DNA of 16,704 nucleotides, taken from contig CAZLWE010000069.1 in NCBI GenBank assembly GCA_964562985.1, positions 1 to 16,704 on the forward strand, in the 5' to 3' direction. The translations under genes and the position numbers were made by a program. The stretch's first letter is position 1; each line of letters starts with the position of its first letter. Of this stretch, positions 7,161 through 14,691 are shown one piece after another. Under the pieces are notes generated by a model. That model did no database searches, was not told the origin of the DNA, and saw nothing but the letters and a program-made list of their open reading frames with translations. This stretch comes from SHLQ01 sp964562985. Its GTDB lineage: Bacteria > Actinomycetota > Acidimicrobiia > Acidimicrobiales > SHLQ01.

Positions 7161-8026
7161 TGCTGGATCAGAGCCTGAACCCCTCGGCGCCGCATCGACA
7201 TGGCACGTTCGACGCTCAAACGTGTGTGGTTACCGGTGGCTCGCAGGGGCTTGGTAACGCTGTCGCCCGGTTGATGAAGGCCCGCGGCGCGCAGAACATT
7301 TTGCTCGTAGGTCGCGACCTAGCCAAAGGTGAAGCTGCAGCGTCGGCGCTCGATGGGGACGGCTGCTCGGTGAGCTTCCTCTCGTCCGATCTCGCTACGA
7401 CCCAAGGTGTCGAACTTGTCACGAGCACCGTCGACGAGCGCTACGGAACTGTGCATGCGGTGGCATTGTGTGCAGCGGCCACCTGGCGTGGAACTGTATG
7501 GAACACAACCGGCCCGATGTGGGACGAGATGCTCGCCATCAACGTGAAGGCAAACGGCTTGTTGATCACCGGTATGTCTCAGCTCATGGCCCGCGACAAC
7601 GTTGCTGGATCGATCGCGTTGGTCGGCAGCATCGCCCACCACGGCGGTATCGGTGAGCTGTTTCCTTACGTAGTGGCCAAACACAGCCTTGAAGCAATGG
7701 TTCGCCACGCCGCCTACTCGCTGCGGATGGAACAGATTCGGGTGAACCTGATCAACCCCGGCTGGATGGACACCCCTGCAGAAGACGCGGTGCAAAAGAA
7801 GTTCCACGACGCCCCCGACGACTGGTTAGCTCAGGCCGAAGCGCAACAGCCCTTTAAGCGCATCCTCAAGCCCGACGAAGTGGCTCGCGGGATCTGCTTC
7901 ATGCTCAGTGGTGAATCCGGAATGATGTCGGGGTCATCGATCGACTTCGACCAGACCATGCCCGGCCAGGGCCCCTCCGCTCCATTTGAATCCGTACCTC
8001 GACACTTCCCTTGGGAGAACGCATGA
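7160..8026 (+). CDS. Short-chain dehydrogenase/reductase (SDR)
   Basis: A 288-residue classical SDR, presumably a cytoplasmic NAD(P)-dependent oxidoreductase. The cofactor motif TGGSQGLG is near residues 19-26. The catalytic triad is Ser157, Tyr170 and Lys174 (YVVAK), with the usual 13-residue spacing between Ser and Tyr, and a proline-glycine loop (INPGWMDTP) follows. The reading frame continues upstream to 7019, but that extension overlaps iolG and looks non-coding. The ATG at 7160 has GGAGA at 7148-7152 and overlaps the iolG stop by 1 nt. The stop overlaps the iolB start by 4 nt. Being locked between iolG and iolB argues for a role with an inositol-derived intermediate or an inositol isomer; the substrate is unknown. 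Confidence 0.85.
   Translation: MLDQSLNPSAPHRHGTFDAQTCVVTGGSQGLGNAVARLMKARGAQNILLVGRDLAKGEAAASALDGDGCSVSFLSSDLATTQGVELVTSTVDERYGTVHAVALCAAATWRGTVWNTTGPMWDEMLAINVKANGLLITGMSQLMARDNVAGSIALVGSIAHHGGIGELFPYVVAKHSLEAMVRHAAYSLRMEQIRVNLINPGWMDTPAEDAVQKKFHDAPDDWLAQAEAQQPFKRILKPDEVARGICFMLSGESGMMSGSSIDFDQTMPGQGPSAPFESVPRHFPWENA
8013..8018 (+). promoter_or_regulatory. Ribosome binding site of iolB
   Basis: GGGAGA lies just before the ATG at 8023 (the GGAG core ends 5 nt before it). An in-frame TTG at 8011 would consume this site, so ATG 8023 is preferred. The site is inside the end of the preceding SDR gene. Confidence 0.6.
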
Positions 8027-8961
8027 CAAACTCACTCGTCAAGAATTCGGGAGGTGGCGGCGTTCGTCTTTCGGTCACCCCCGAGAGCGCGAACTGGCGC
8101 TTCTTGAGCTTCGCCGTTGTGTCGCTCGCCGCGAACACGACCCACACGGACCTGCGCCCCGACCAAGAGACAGCAATCGTTCCGCTGTCCGGCTCAGGCA
8201 TTGTCGTCGCCGGTGGCAAGCGTTTCGTGTTGAGCCGTAGCAGCGTCTTTGAAGAGCCGCCGTCGATTGTGTACGTGACGCCGGGCGACGCTATCGAGAT
8301 CGTTGCCGGTGATGAGGGCTTTGAGTTCTCGATTGGATCCGCTCCTGCGGAGGGCCTCTATCCGACCCGCCTGATCAAGCCCGACGAGATGAAGAGTGAA
8401 GTGCGCGGCGGGGGCGCATCGCACCGTCAGGTCAACCACGTACTCGCACCTCCTGTCGATGCCGAACGGCTGATCCTGTACGAGGTATATGTACCGCGCG
8501 GGATGTGGGCGGGTTGGGCTCCGCATCGCCACGACGGCGAGGACGGCTCGCCTTATCTGGAGGAGACCTATTACTTCCGGACCGATCCCGGGAACGGCTT
8601 CATCATGCATCGCAACTGGACGCCCGACGGCGAGTTCGACGAGATGATGGCGTTGCACGATGGCGACACCGCATTGGTTCCGAAGGGCTACCACTCGACT
8701 GTGTCGTGTCCGAGCACGAACATGTTCTTCCTGAACTATTTGGCCGGGGAGCTCGTAGACAAAGAACGCACGACACCGCCGTGCTTCGACGCAGGACACA
8801 CGTGGATCCACGATGCATGGGAGAACGGTGATGAAGGCGCGTGGAAACAGCCGGTGATGCAGACGCCGAACCTGAACAACCCAGGCGGAATGCCAGTCGG
8901 CGCAGATGCCGACGGCGTCGACCCGTACAAGGTCTCGGGCGACAAGCCCGAGGAGGGCTGA
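8023..8961 (+). CDS. iolB: 5-deoxy-glucuronate isomerase
   Basis: A 312-residue bicupin isomerase that converts 5-deoxy-glucuronate to 2-deoxy-5-keto-D-gluconate, the product of IolD to the substrate of IolC. The C-terminal cupin shows the metal-binding set: His168 and His170 in APHRHD, Glu180/Glu181 in LEETYY, and His224 in PKGYHSTV. The phrase EETYYFRTDPGNGF followed by DGDTALVPKGYH is very typical of IolB. Its length is slightly above Bacillus IolB (about 270), with extra residues at the C terminus. The start overlaps the SDR stop (ATGA, 8023-8026). The aldolase gene starts 1 nt after the stop, so the two are probably coupled. Confidence 0.92.
   Translation: MTNSLVKNSGGGGVRLSVTPESANWRFLSFAVVSLAANTTHTDLRPDQETAIVPLSGSGIVVAGGKRFVLSRSSVFEEPPSIVYVTPGDAIEIVAGDEGFEFSIGSAPAEGLYPTRLIKPDEMKSEVRGGGASHRQVNHVLAPPVDAERLILYEVYVPRGMWAGWAPHRHDGEDGSPYLEETYYFRTDPGNGFIMHRNWTPDGEFDEMMALHDGDTALVPKGYHSTVSCPSTNMFFLNYLAGELVDKERTTPPCFDAGHTWIHDAWENGDEGAWKQPVMQTPNLNNPGGMPVGADADGVDPYKVSGDKPEEG
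8951..8956 (+). promoter_or_regulatory. Strong ribosome binding site of the aldolase
   Basis: A full AGGAGG, 6 nt before the ATG at 8963 and inside the last codons of iolB. It decides the start over an open extension reaching back to 8906. Confidence 0.75.
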
Positions 8962-8962
8962 C

Positions 8963-9850
8963 ATGGCCAAGCTCACCCCTGGAAAGATGCGCGGCATCGA
9001 CCAACTCGCAACCGACGAGGGCGTCATCGCAGTTCTGGCCATCGACCATCGAGATTCGCTTAAAGCCGTGCTCGATGCTGATGTCACCGACGAAGAGATC
9101 ACGCAGTTCAAGCTCGACCTCATTGCGGGCGTCGGACCACAAGCGAGCGGGGTGATGTTGGAACCGGAATTCTCACTTCCACAGGCGATCGAAGCTGGCG
9201 TCGTGAAGGGAAGTCAGGGTTTCATGGCCGCGCTTGAAGCGCAAGGGTACATGCAAGACCCGTGGGCGGGTCCGACCCAGATGATGCCCGGGTGGAGTGC
9301 GGCTGACGCCAAAAAGATGGGCGCAAGCGTCGCGAAGTTGCTGTTGCCCTACGCCCCAGAACGGCTCGAACACGCCGAAGCGCAACGGGCCGTAGTGGCC
9401 GAAGTGGCCGCTGCGTGTGCTGAGCTTGATTTGGCGCTGCTGGTCGAGCCGGTGGCCTTTGGGATGGCCGACGAAGCTCGCCCGCAGACCGTTCTCGACA
9501 CCGTTACGCAGCTGACCGATCTGCCAATCGATGTCATGAAGGTCGAGTTCCCAGGTGAGTTCTCGAACCCCGCTGGTTGGGCTGACGCCTGCGCCGCCGT
9601 CGACGCTGCGTGCAACCAGCCTTGGGTGCTGTTGTCGTCGGGGGTGACCTTCGAGCAGTACCGAGACCAGCTCGACGTCGCGTTCGACAACGGCTGTTCG
9701 GGCTTCACCGGCGGCCGAGCTATTTGGCGCCCGGCGAGCGACGCAAGCCCAGAAATGCGCAACGAGATCATCGCCACGGTGGTAGCTGAACGCTTTAGCG
9801 AGCTCCGGGCGCTCGCGGTGGAGAAGGCCACGCCGTGGCGAGCGGTCTGA
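8963..9850 (+). CDS. LacD/YihT-like class I aldolase, candidate DKGP aldolase
   Basis: A 295-residue TIM-barrel protein resembling tagatose-1,6-bisphosphate aldolase LacD and sulfofructose-phosphate aldolase YihT. Visible signatures are AIDHRDSLK near residues 26-34 (compare the AxDQRxxLK of LacD), KLLLPYAPE in the middle, LLVEPVAF, and DVMKVEFPGEF, where Lys193 is the likely Schiff-base lysine. Its position directly after iolB, and the lack of a class II IolJ, suggest that it cleaves 2-deoxy-5-keto-gluconate-6-phosphate to dihydroxyacetone phosphate and malonate semialdehyde. That role is inference. The DUF2090 domain fused to some IolC proteins does this step and also has an AFDHR-like motif, so this could be a free-standing relative. 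Start ATG 8963 is set by the strong AGGAGG. Confidence 0.8.
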   Translation: MAKLTPGKMRGIDQLATDEGVIAVLAIDHRDSLKAVLDADVTDEEITQFKLDLIAGVGPQASGVMLEPEFSLPQAIEAGVVKGSQGFMAALEAQGYMQDPWAGPTQMMPGWSAADAKKMGASVAKLLLPYAPERLEHAEAQRAVVAEVAAACAELDLALLVEPVAFGMADEARPQTVLDTVTQLTDLPIDVMKVEFPGEFSNPAGWADACAAVDAACNQPWVLLSSGVTFEQYRDQLDVAFDNGCSGFTGGRAIWRPASDASPEMRNEIIATVVAERFSELRALAVEKATPWRAV

Positions 9851-9889
9851 CCGAACACCGATAATCCGATAGGCCAAAAACGAGGAATG

Positions 9890-10705
9890 ATGAGCGAACC
9901 AGAAGGCAACAATCCAGAAACCATCTACGGCCAGACTGCGAGCTACGCCAGCTACCCGTCGCTCGACGACAAGGCTGTCTTCATCACCGGCGGCGCCGAC
10001 GGTATTGGCTCCGGTTTGGTCGAGCAGTTTGCAATGCAAGGTGCGAAGGTCGGGTTCGCCGACAAGCAGGCCGATAAGGCAGCCGCCACCCTCGAACGTT
10101 GCGCGGCTCGAGGCGTGAAACACACCCCGATCTTCTATGAGCTGGACCTCGTCAATGTCGACGCGCTGCAATCGGCTCTCGCCCAAGCGGCTGAGGACCT
10201 TGGTGTGATCACGGTCTTAGTAAACAACGCGGCGGCTGACGATCGGCACGGCTGGGAGGACATGACCGTCGAGTATTGGAACGATCGGCTCAACACGAAC
10301 CTGCGTCATTACTTCTTCGCTATCCAGTCGGTGGCGCCGGGGATGATCGCGTCAGGTGGAGGATCGATCGTCAACATCGGTTCGAGCAGCTATCAAATCC
10401 AAGAAGATTTCTTCCCTGGGTACGCGATTGCCAAATCAGGTGTGGAGGGAATTACCCGGACGATGGCTCGCACCTTCGGGACCGACAACGTGCGGGTGAA
10501 CACGGTGTTGCCCGGGTGGGTGGCGACCGAACGTCAGCTCGAAAAGTGGTGGTCGCCCGAGGGTGAGGAGGGGACACTGAACGACCAGGCGCTCAAGCGT
10601 CGGATCTACCCACCGGAGTTCGCGCAGATGGTGCTGTTCCTCGCCGCTGATGACGGAGCCGCTTGCACGGCCCAAGAATTCGTGGTCGACGGGGGACGTC
10701 GGTAG
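9890..10705 (+). CDS. Short-chain dehydrogenase, sugar-dehydrogenase type
   Basis: A classical SDR of 271 residues from ATG 9890. A second ATG at 9887 abuts GAGG (9882-9885), so 9890, 4 nt from that site, fits better. The cofactor motif TGGADGIG lies near residues 28-35, LVNNAAAD is the NNAG-like motif, and the active site is Ser165, Tyr178 and Lys182 (YAIAK), followed by LPGWVATERQ. It ends in VVDGGRR, a typical SDR C terminus. The phrase PGWVATERQ plus a tryptophan-rich stretch recalls pentose/hexose 1-dehydrogenases, but the substrate is not certain. It lies 39 nt after the aldolase on the same strand and is probably the last gene of the operon. The facing ligase gene ends 24 nt away, and I see no terminator hairpin between them. 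Confidence 0.83.
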   Translation: MSEPEGNNPETIYGQTASYASYPSLDDKAVFITGGADGIGSGLVEQFAMQGAKVGFADKQADKAAATLERCAARGVKHTPIFYELDLVNVDALQSALAQAAEDLGVITVLVNNAAADDRHGWEDMTVEYWNDRLNTNLRHYFFAIQSVAPGMIASGGGSIVNIGSSSYQIQEDFFPGYAIAKSGVEGITRTMARTFGTDNVRVNTVLPGWVATERQLEKWWSPEGEEGTLNDQALKRRIYPPEFAQMVLFLAADDGAACTAQEFVVDGGRR

Positions 10706-10729
10706 TACACGACTGCTGGTAGTGCCTGG

Positions 10730-12367
10730 TTAGGCCGTGAGGTGGGCTTGGTCGTCGAGGCCGAGTTGTTCGATCGCGACCTCGCGGAGCTTGAACTTTT
10801 GGATCTTGCCGGTCACCGTCATCGGGAACTCTTCCGTGACCTCTACATAGCGGGGGATCTTGTAGTGGGCGATCTTGTTCTTGCAGAACTCGCGGACCTC
10901 GTCTGCGTCGAGTCTGTCCCCTGGCTCCACCTGGACCCAGGCCATGACCTCCTCGCCGTACTTGGTGTCGGGAACGCCAATCACCTGCACATCTCGGATC
11001 TTTGGATGACCGTAGAGGAACTCTTCGATCTCTCGCGGATATACGTTCTCGCCGCCGCGAATGATCAGGTCCTTGATACGGCCGACGATGTTGATGTAGC
11101 CCTGTTCGTCCATGGTCGCGATATCGCCGGTGTGCATCCACCCTTCAACGTCGATGGCAGCGGCGGTCTTGTCCGCTTCGTCCCAGTAACCCTGCATCAC
11201 CGAGTAGCCACGGGTGCAGAATTCGCCCGACTCACCCCTGGGTACGGTCTCACCAGTCTCGGGATCGATGATCTTGATCTCGACATGGGGGTGAACGGTT
11301 CCGACGGTGCTGACCCGACGGTCGATGTCGTCGTCGACACCGGTTTGGGTGCTGACCGGTGAGGTCTCGGTCATGCCGTAACAGATCGTGACCTGATCCA
11401 TGTTCATCTGCTCGATCGTCTGCTTCATCACTTCGATCGGGCAAGGTGAACCGGCCATGATGCCCGTACGCAACGACGAGAGATCGGTGGTGTCGAAGCT
11501 CGGGTCGGCCAGCTGAGCGATGAACATCGTCGGCACGCCGTACAGACTGGTGCAGGACTCGTCCGCGATCGTGGCGAGGGTGGCGGCGGGGTCGAATGCG
11601 GGTGCCGGAATGACCATGGTCGAGCCATGAGTGGTAGAGCCGAGGTTGCCCATCACCATGCCGAAGCAGTGATAGAAGGGCACCGGAATGCACACTCGGT
11701 CGGCTTCGGTGTAGTGGAGGGTTTCGGCGACGAAGTAGCCGTTATTCAAAATGTTGTGGTGGGTGAGCGTTGCGCCCTTGGGGAACCCGGTCGTGCCCGA
11801 GGTGTACTGAATGTTGATCGGGTCCGACGGCGACAACGCGGCCTCGGCATCTATCAATTGTTGATCGCCTACACGATCGGCCTGGGCGATCAGGTCGGTC
11901 CAGTCGTCGGTGCCGATGAACACTATGTCTTCGAGTGCGGGGAGGTCGTCGCGGATCTCGGACACCATGGCTACGTAGTCGCTGGTCTTGAAGTCAGTGG
12001 CAGCGACGAGACCCTTACAGCCGGATTGGTGGAGGGCGAACTGAACCTCGTGGTTCCGATAGGCCGGGTTGATGCACACCATGATCACCCCTATACGCGC
12101 TGTGGCATATTGGGTCAGTACCCACTCGGCGTGGTTCGGAGACCAGATACCGATGCGGTCGCCCTTGCTGAATCCGCGAGCGAGAAGTGCCTTGGCGAGT
12201 TCGGCAACCTTGGCGTCGAACTCGGTGTAGGTCCAGCGGATGTCTTGATGGCGCACGACTAGCGCTTCACGGTCTCCAAACTCGGCGACCGTGCGAGCGA
12301 GGTTCGCTCCGATCGTTTCATCGAGCAGCGGAGTCTCGGTTGATCCGGCCGCCTCGCTGAGTTCCAT
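10730..12367 (-). CDS. AMP-forming acyl-CoA ligase (fatty-acyl-CoA synthetase family)
   Basis: A 545-residue member of the ANL superfamily, which activates a carboxylic acid to an acyl-adenylate and then to an acyl-CoA. The phosphate-binding loop YTSGTTGFPKG is at 188-198, the A5 motif YGMTETSP lies mid-protein, HTGDIATMD and GRIKDLIIRGGENVYPREIE form the hinge region, and the C-terminal catalytic lysine in TGKIQKFKLRE is Lys521. It resembles FadD-type synthetases for medium- or long-chain acids; the exact acid is unknown. A GTG at 12391 is in frame, but AAGGGGGG (12371-12378) best serves the ATG at 12367, with another ATG at 12370. It is convergent with the iol run, so it is a separate transcript, yet its upstream region shares an 8-mer inverted repeat with the iol operon. 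Confidence 0.9.
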   Translation of the reverse strand: MELSEAAGSTETPLLDETIGANLARTVAEFGDREALVVRHQDIRWTYTEFDAKVAELAKALLARGFSKGDRIGIWSPNHAEWVLTQYATARIGVIMVCINPAYRNHEVQFALHQSGCKGLVAATDFKTSDYVAMVSEIRDDLPALEDIVFIGTDDWTDLIAQADRVGDQQLIDAEAALSPSDPINIQYTSGTTGFPKGATLTHHNILNNGYFVAETLHYTEADRVCIPVPFYHCFGMVMGNLGSTTHGSTMVIPAPAFDPAATLATIADESCTSLYGVPTMFIAQLADPSFDTTDLSSLRTGIMAGSPCPIEVMKQTIEQMNMDQVTICYGMTETSPVSTQTGVDDDIDRRVSTVGTVHPHVEIKIIDPETGETVPRGESGEFCTRGYSVMQGYWDEADKTAAAIDVEGWMHTGDIATMDEQGYINIVGRIKDLIIRGGENVYPREIEEFLYGHPKIRDVQVIGVPDTKYGEEVMAWVQVEPGDRLDADEVREFCKNKIAHYKIPRYVEVTEEFPMTVTGKIQKFKLREVAIEQLGLDDQAHLTA

Positions 12368-12378
12368 CATCCCCCCTT

Positions 12379-12409
12379 GACCACAGCTCACCCCCCGATG
12401 GCTGTGGTC
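12379..12409. promoter_or_regulatory. Perfect 9-bp inverted repeat upstream of the acyl-CoA ligase
   Basis: GACCACAGC (12379-12387) and GCTGTGGTC (12401-12409) are exact complements with 13 nt between them and centres 22 bp apart, about two helical turns. On the minus strand a TAAACT (+ strand 12416-12421) could be a -10 box, which would place the repeat at the start of the transcript, just before the AAGGGGGG ribosome binding site. It could be an operator or an mRNA hairpin. Its 8-bp core is the same as in the repeat at 1931-1977, but with the arms in the opposite order. Confidence 0.5.
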
Positions 12410-12518
12410 GTACCGTAGTTTACGTGAGGATTCGAAATGTAGCGATTGCTGCTTTAGAGCTTTCAGCGCCTTGTTCGTCGCGCCACTCGTGCGGTCAATC
12501 GTTCAGTAGCATCGTTGG

Positions 12519-13865
12519 ATGGTTCGTCTCGCCCGATGGCTTCTCGCTCTTATGGCTCTCGGATTGCTCGTGGCCGCGTGCAGCGCTGAGGAGAGTGATG
12601 CAATCGCCACCGGGACTACCGAGGTGCCCGATGAGCCGACCGAGGTCGCGCCCGCGTCAACCGAAGAGGTGATCTCAGACGTTCCCGCCGAGATCGAGTC
12701 GGTAGAGGAGGAACCCGAGGAGACGACGACTACGTCAATCGAAGAGTCCACAACGACCATCGCGACTCCCACGACCACGTCCACGACAACAACCACGACG
12801 ACCACTGCACCACTCGAGCCGTTGGAGGCATTGGACCTCGACCTCCAGCGGATCGCTGTCCTCTCCAGTCCGGTTGCGCTGGCCTCACGCCCAGGAACGA
12901 ACGATCTGTTCATCGTCGAACAACAGGGGCGAATCGTGCGTCTGCCCGATGGCCTCGATGCTGGCGCAGACACTGCGCTCGACATTCGTGGCCAGGTCAG
13001 CCTGGGCAACGAGCAGGGCTTGCTGGGCCTAGCGTTCTCACCCGATGGTGGGCGGCTGTTCGTAAACTTCACCGATAGGGCCGGGACCACGACGATCGCC
13101 CGTTACGACATGGCGGGAAACGCGGTCGATCCCGGGTCCGTTGAGATCATTCTCACGATCCCCCAGCCTGCAGCGAACCACAATGGCGGCCAGCTCGCTT
13201 TCGGGCCAGACGGATTCCTCTACATCGGTACCGGCGATGGCGGTGGCGGTGGCGACCCGTTCGGCAACGGCCAGAATCCGAACACGCTGCTCGGCACGAT
13301 TCTCCGCATCGACGTGAGTGGTGAGTCCGGCTACACCGTGCCAGCCAGCAACCCGTTTGTGGCTGGCGGGGGAGCGCCCGAGGTGTGGTCGTGGGGCCTT
13401 CGCAATGCGTGGCGCTTCGGGTTCGACTCCGGCAGCGGCGACCTGTGGGTCGGTGACGTCGGTCAGGACCGATTCGAGGAAGTGACCGTGCTTCGATCCG
13501 CCAACGGTGGTGGCAACGGCGCGAACCTCGGTTGGAACGCGACCGAGGGCGCCGAGGCCTTCCGCGGCGCTGCCATTCCAGCCGACCACGTCGCACCGAT
13601 CATCACCTACGGCCACGCCAATGGTCGGTGCTCGATCACCGGTGGCGAGGTCTACCGGGGTCCGTCCATCCCATCGCTTGAAGGCACCTACCTCTACGGC
13701 GACTTCTGCAGCGGCGAGGTGTTTGGCTTCCGGGCTGACGGAAGCGAGCGCGCTATCCGTCTAAACATCCCCGTGGTCAGCCAGCTCACCAGCTTCGGCC
13801 TCGACGCCTCCGGCGAGGCGTACGTGTTGAGTCGTGCGGGTGGCGTGTTTCGCATCGTCACCTGA
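12519..13865 (+). CDS. PQQ-dependent glucose/sorbosone-dehydrogenase-family lipoprotein
   Basis: A 448-residue exported lipoprotein. The signal peptide has a hydrophobic core and a lipobox LVAAC with Cys21. Residues about 22-100 form an acidic, threonine-rich stalk that includes eight consecutive threonines at 89-96. From about 106 on is a six-bladed propeller of the GSDH family: EQGLLGLAFSPDG, NHNGG with His221 (the likely catalytic histidine), a GDGGGGGDPFGNGQ calcium/PQQ loop, WSWGLRNAWRFGFD, GDVGQDRFEEV and NLGWNATEG. Such enzymes oxidise aldoses or similar sugars outside the membrane using PQQ. No PQQ synthesis genes are in the window. There is no clear ribosome binding site; TAGCAT at 12507-12512 could be a -10 box for a leaderless transcript. 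It diverges from the ligase gene. Confidence 0.9.
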   Translation: MVRLARWLLALMALGLLVAACSAEESDAIATGTTEVPDEPTEVAPASTEEVISDVPAEIESVEEEPEETTTTSIEESTTTIATPTTTSTTTTTTTTAPLEPLEALDLDLQRIAVLSSPVALASRPGTNDLFIVEQQGRIVRLPDGLDAGADTALDIRGQVSLGNEQGLLGLAFSPDGGRLFVNFTDRAGTTTIARYDMAGNAVDPGSVEIILTIPQPAANHNGGQLAFGPDGFLYIGTGDGGGGGDPFGNGQNPNTLLGTILRIDVSGESGYTVPASNPFVAGGGAPEVWSWGLRNAWRFGFDSGSGDLWVGDVGQDRFEEVTVLRSANGGGNGANLGWNATEGAEAFRGAAIPADHVAPIITYGHANGRCSITGGEVYRGPSIPSLEGTYLYGDFCSGEVFGFRADGSERAIRLNIPVVSQLTSFGLDASGEAYVLSRAGGVFRIVT

Positions 13866-13894
13866 GCTCGGCAACGGGCTGGTAGACAGGATCG

Positions 13895-14221
13895 GTGACC
13901 AGCGCACCGACGTGTCCTATCTGCACTATGCCCGAACCTTTGATCGCGGCCGACGGGTTTGAGTGTGCCACGTGTGGTCATGAGTGGGAGCCCGACCCCG
14001 GAGACGGAATCGGCGAGGTTCGAGACGTCAACGGCAAGCTGCTCGCCCCGGGCGATGACGTCGTCGTGATCAAGGACCTCAAGCTCGACGGAAAGTCGGG
14101 CGGCATAAAGATCGGCACGAAGGTCCGCGGCATCCGGCTCGTACCCGGCGACCACCCAATCCAAGGCAAGGTCGACGGCAGAACCGTGCTCATCACGGTC
14201 GACAAAGTCAAAAAGGCCTAA
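13895..14221 (+). CDS. yjdM: YjdM/PhnA-family zinc-ribbon protein
   Basis: A 108-residue cytoplasmic protein that matches E. coli YjdM (formerly PhnA) along its length. It has an N-terminal zinc ribbon with CPIC (Cys7, Cys10) and CATC (Cys25, Cys28), then the conserved stretches GKLLAPGDDVVVIKDLK, IKIGTKVRGIRLV and GDHPIQGKVDG. Despite its old name the family is not the phosphonoacetate hydrolase; its biochemical role is poorly defined. The start is a GTG with CAGGA nearby (about 13887-13891), 29 nt after the dehydrogenase stop, so the two could be co-transcribed, though no functional link is evident. The gene on the other side is convergent. Confidence 0.9.
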   Translation: MTSAPTCPICTMPEPLIAADGFECATCGHEWEPDPGDGIGEVRDVNGKLLAPGDDVVVIKDLKLDGKSGGIKIGTKVRGIRLVPGDHPIQGKVDGRTVLITVDKVKKA

Positions 14222-14250
14222 CCCCACAAAGATCTGTCCCTCTTGTCTGG

Positions 14251-14691
14251 CTATTCGGTAGGGGCTAGCAAATCGAGGGTTGTCGACAGTACGTCGACGA
14301 GTTCTTCGGTGGGGACCGTGCCGGTGATCAGGGCGACCTGGTCGCCGGTTCTGCCGAGTACGGCTTCGTCCTCGAACAGGACCGCGCCTTCGCCGAGGCC
14401 CAGGTCTTGTACCCGTGACGGGTCGGCGGTTCCTTCGATGGCGTGTTCGATGAAGATTTGTGGGTCGGGGACGGTCTCGACGCGGATCTCGACGGTCTGT
14501 GTTGGGTCGTCGACGGAAGTGAAGACACACTCGTCGAGGCGCTCAACGGCGAACGTCTCGACTTCGACTTCGGTTTCCATAACCCCTTCGATCAGTTCGG
14601 TCGATGCAAAGTGACAGGATGCGCTCGACAGCACGCCGCAGCCGCTCACGACGACAGCAAGGCTCAAAGCGACCGGCAGGGAACGAATCAT
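14251..14691 (-). CDS. Small lipoprotein of unknown function
   Basis: A 146-residue predicted lipoprotein. The signal peptide ends in a lipobox VSGC with Cys18. The mature part is acidic and looks like a small alpha/beta domain; two further cysteines, Cys26 and Cys55, could form a disulfide. I do not recognise a named family; it resembles the many short actinobacterial cell-envelope lipoproteins. Its ATG overlaps the stop of the upstream thioredoxin-like gene by 4 nt (14688-14691), so the two are translationally coupled and probably act in the same compartment outside the membrane. It converges on yjdM with 29 nt between, where I see no hairpin terminator. Confidence 0.75.
   Translation of the reverse strand: MIRSLPVALSLAVVVSGCGVLSSASCHFASTELIEGVMETEVEVETFAVERLDECVFTSVDDPTQTVEIRVETVPDPQIFIEHAIEGTADPSRVQDLGLGEGAVLFEDEAVLGRTGDQVALITGTVPTEELVDVLSTTLDLLAPTE

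Noticed and set aside
8906..8962. N-terminal extension of the aldolase gene into iolB
   Set aside because: The AGGAGG at 8951-8956 would lie inside it, and the added residues are low-quality arginine/serine-rich sequence.
9173..10186. 337-codon minus-strand open frame opposite the aldolase and second SDR
   Set aside because: It spans two well-supported plus-strand genes and shows no recognisable motif.
10706..10729. Transcription terminator between the convergent second SDR and ligase genes
   Set aside because: No stable hairpin or T-tract is visible in the 24 nt.
12723..12806. Thr-codon-rich tract read as a DNA microsatellite or CRISPR-like repeat
   Set aside because: It is explained by the threonine-rich linker of the lipoprotein; codons vary (ACG, ACA, ACC, ACT) and there are no spacer-repeat units.
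13694..14530. 278-codon minus-strand open frame across yjdM
   Set aside because: Highly arginine- and proline-rich antisense product; the plus-strand yjdM has a full family match.
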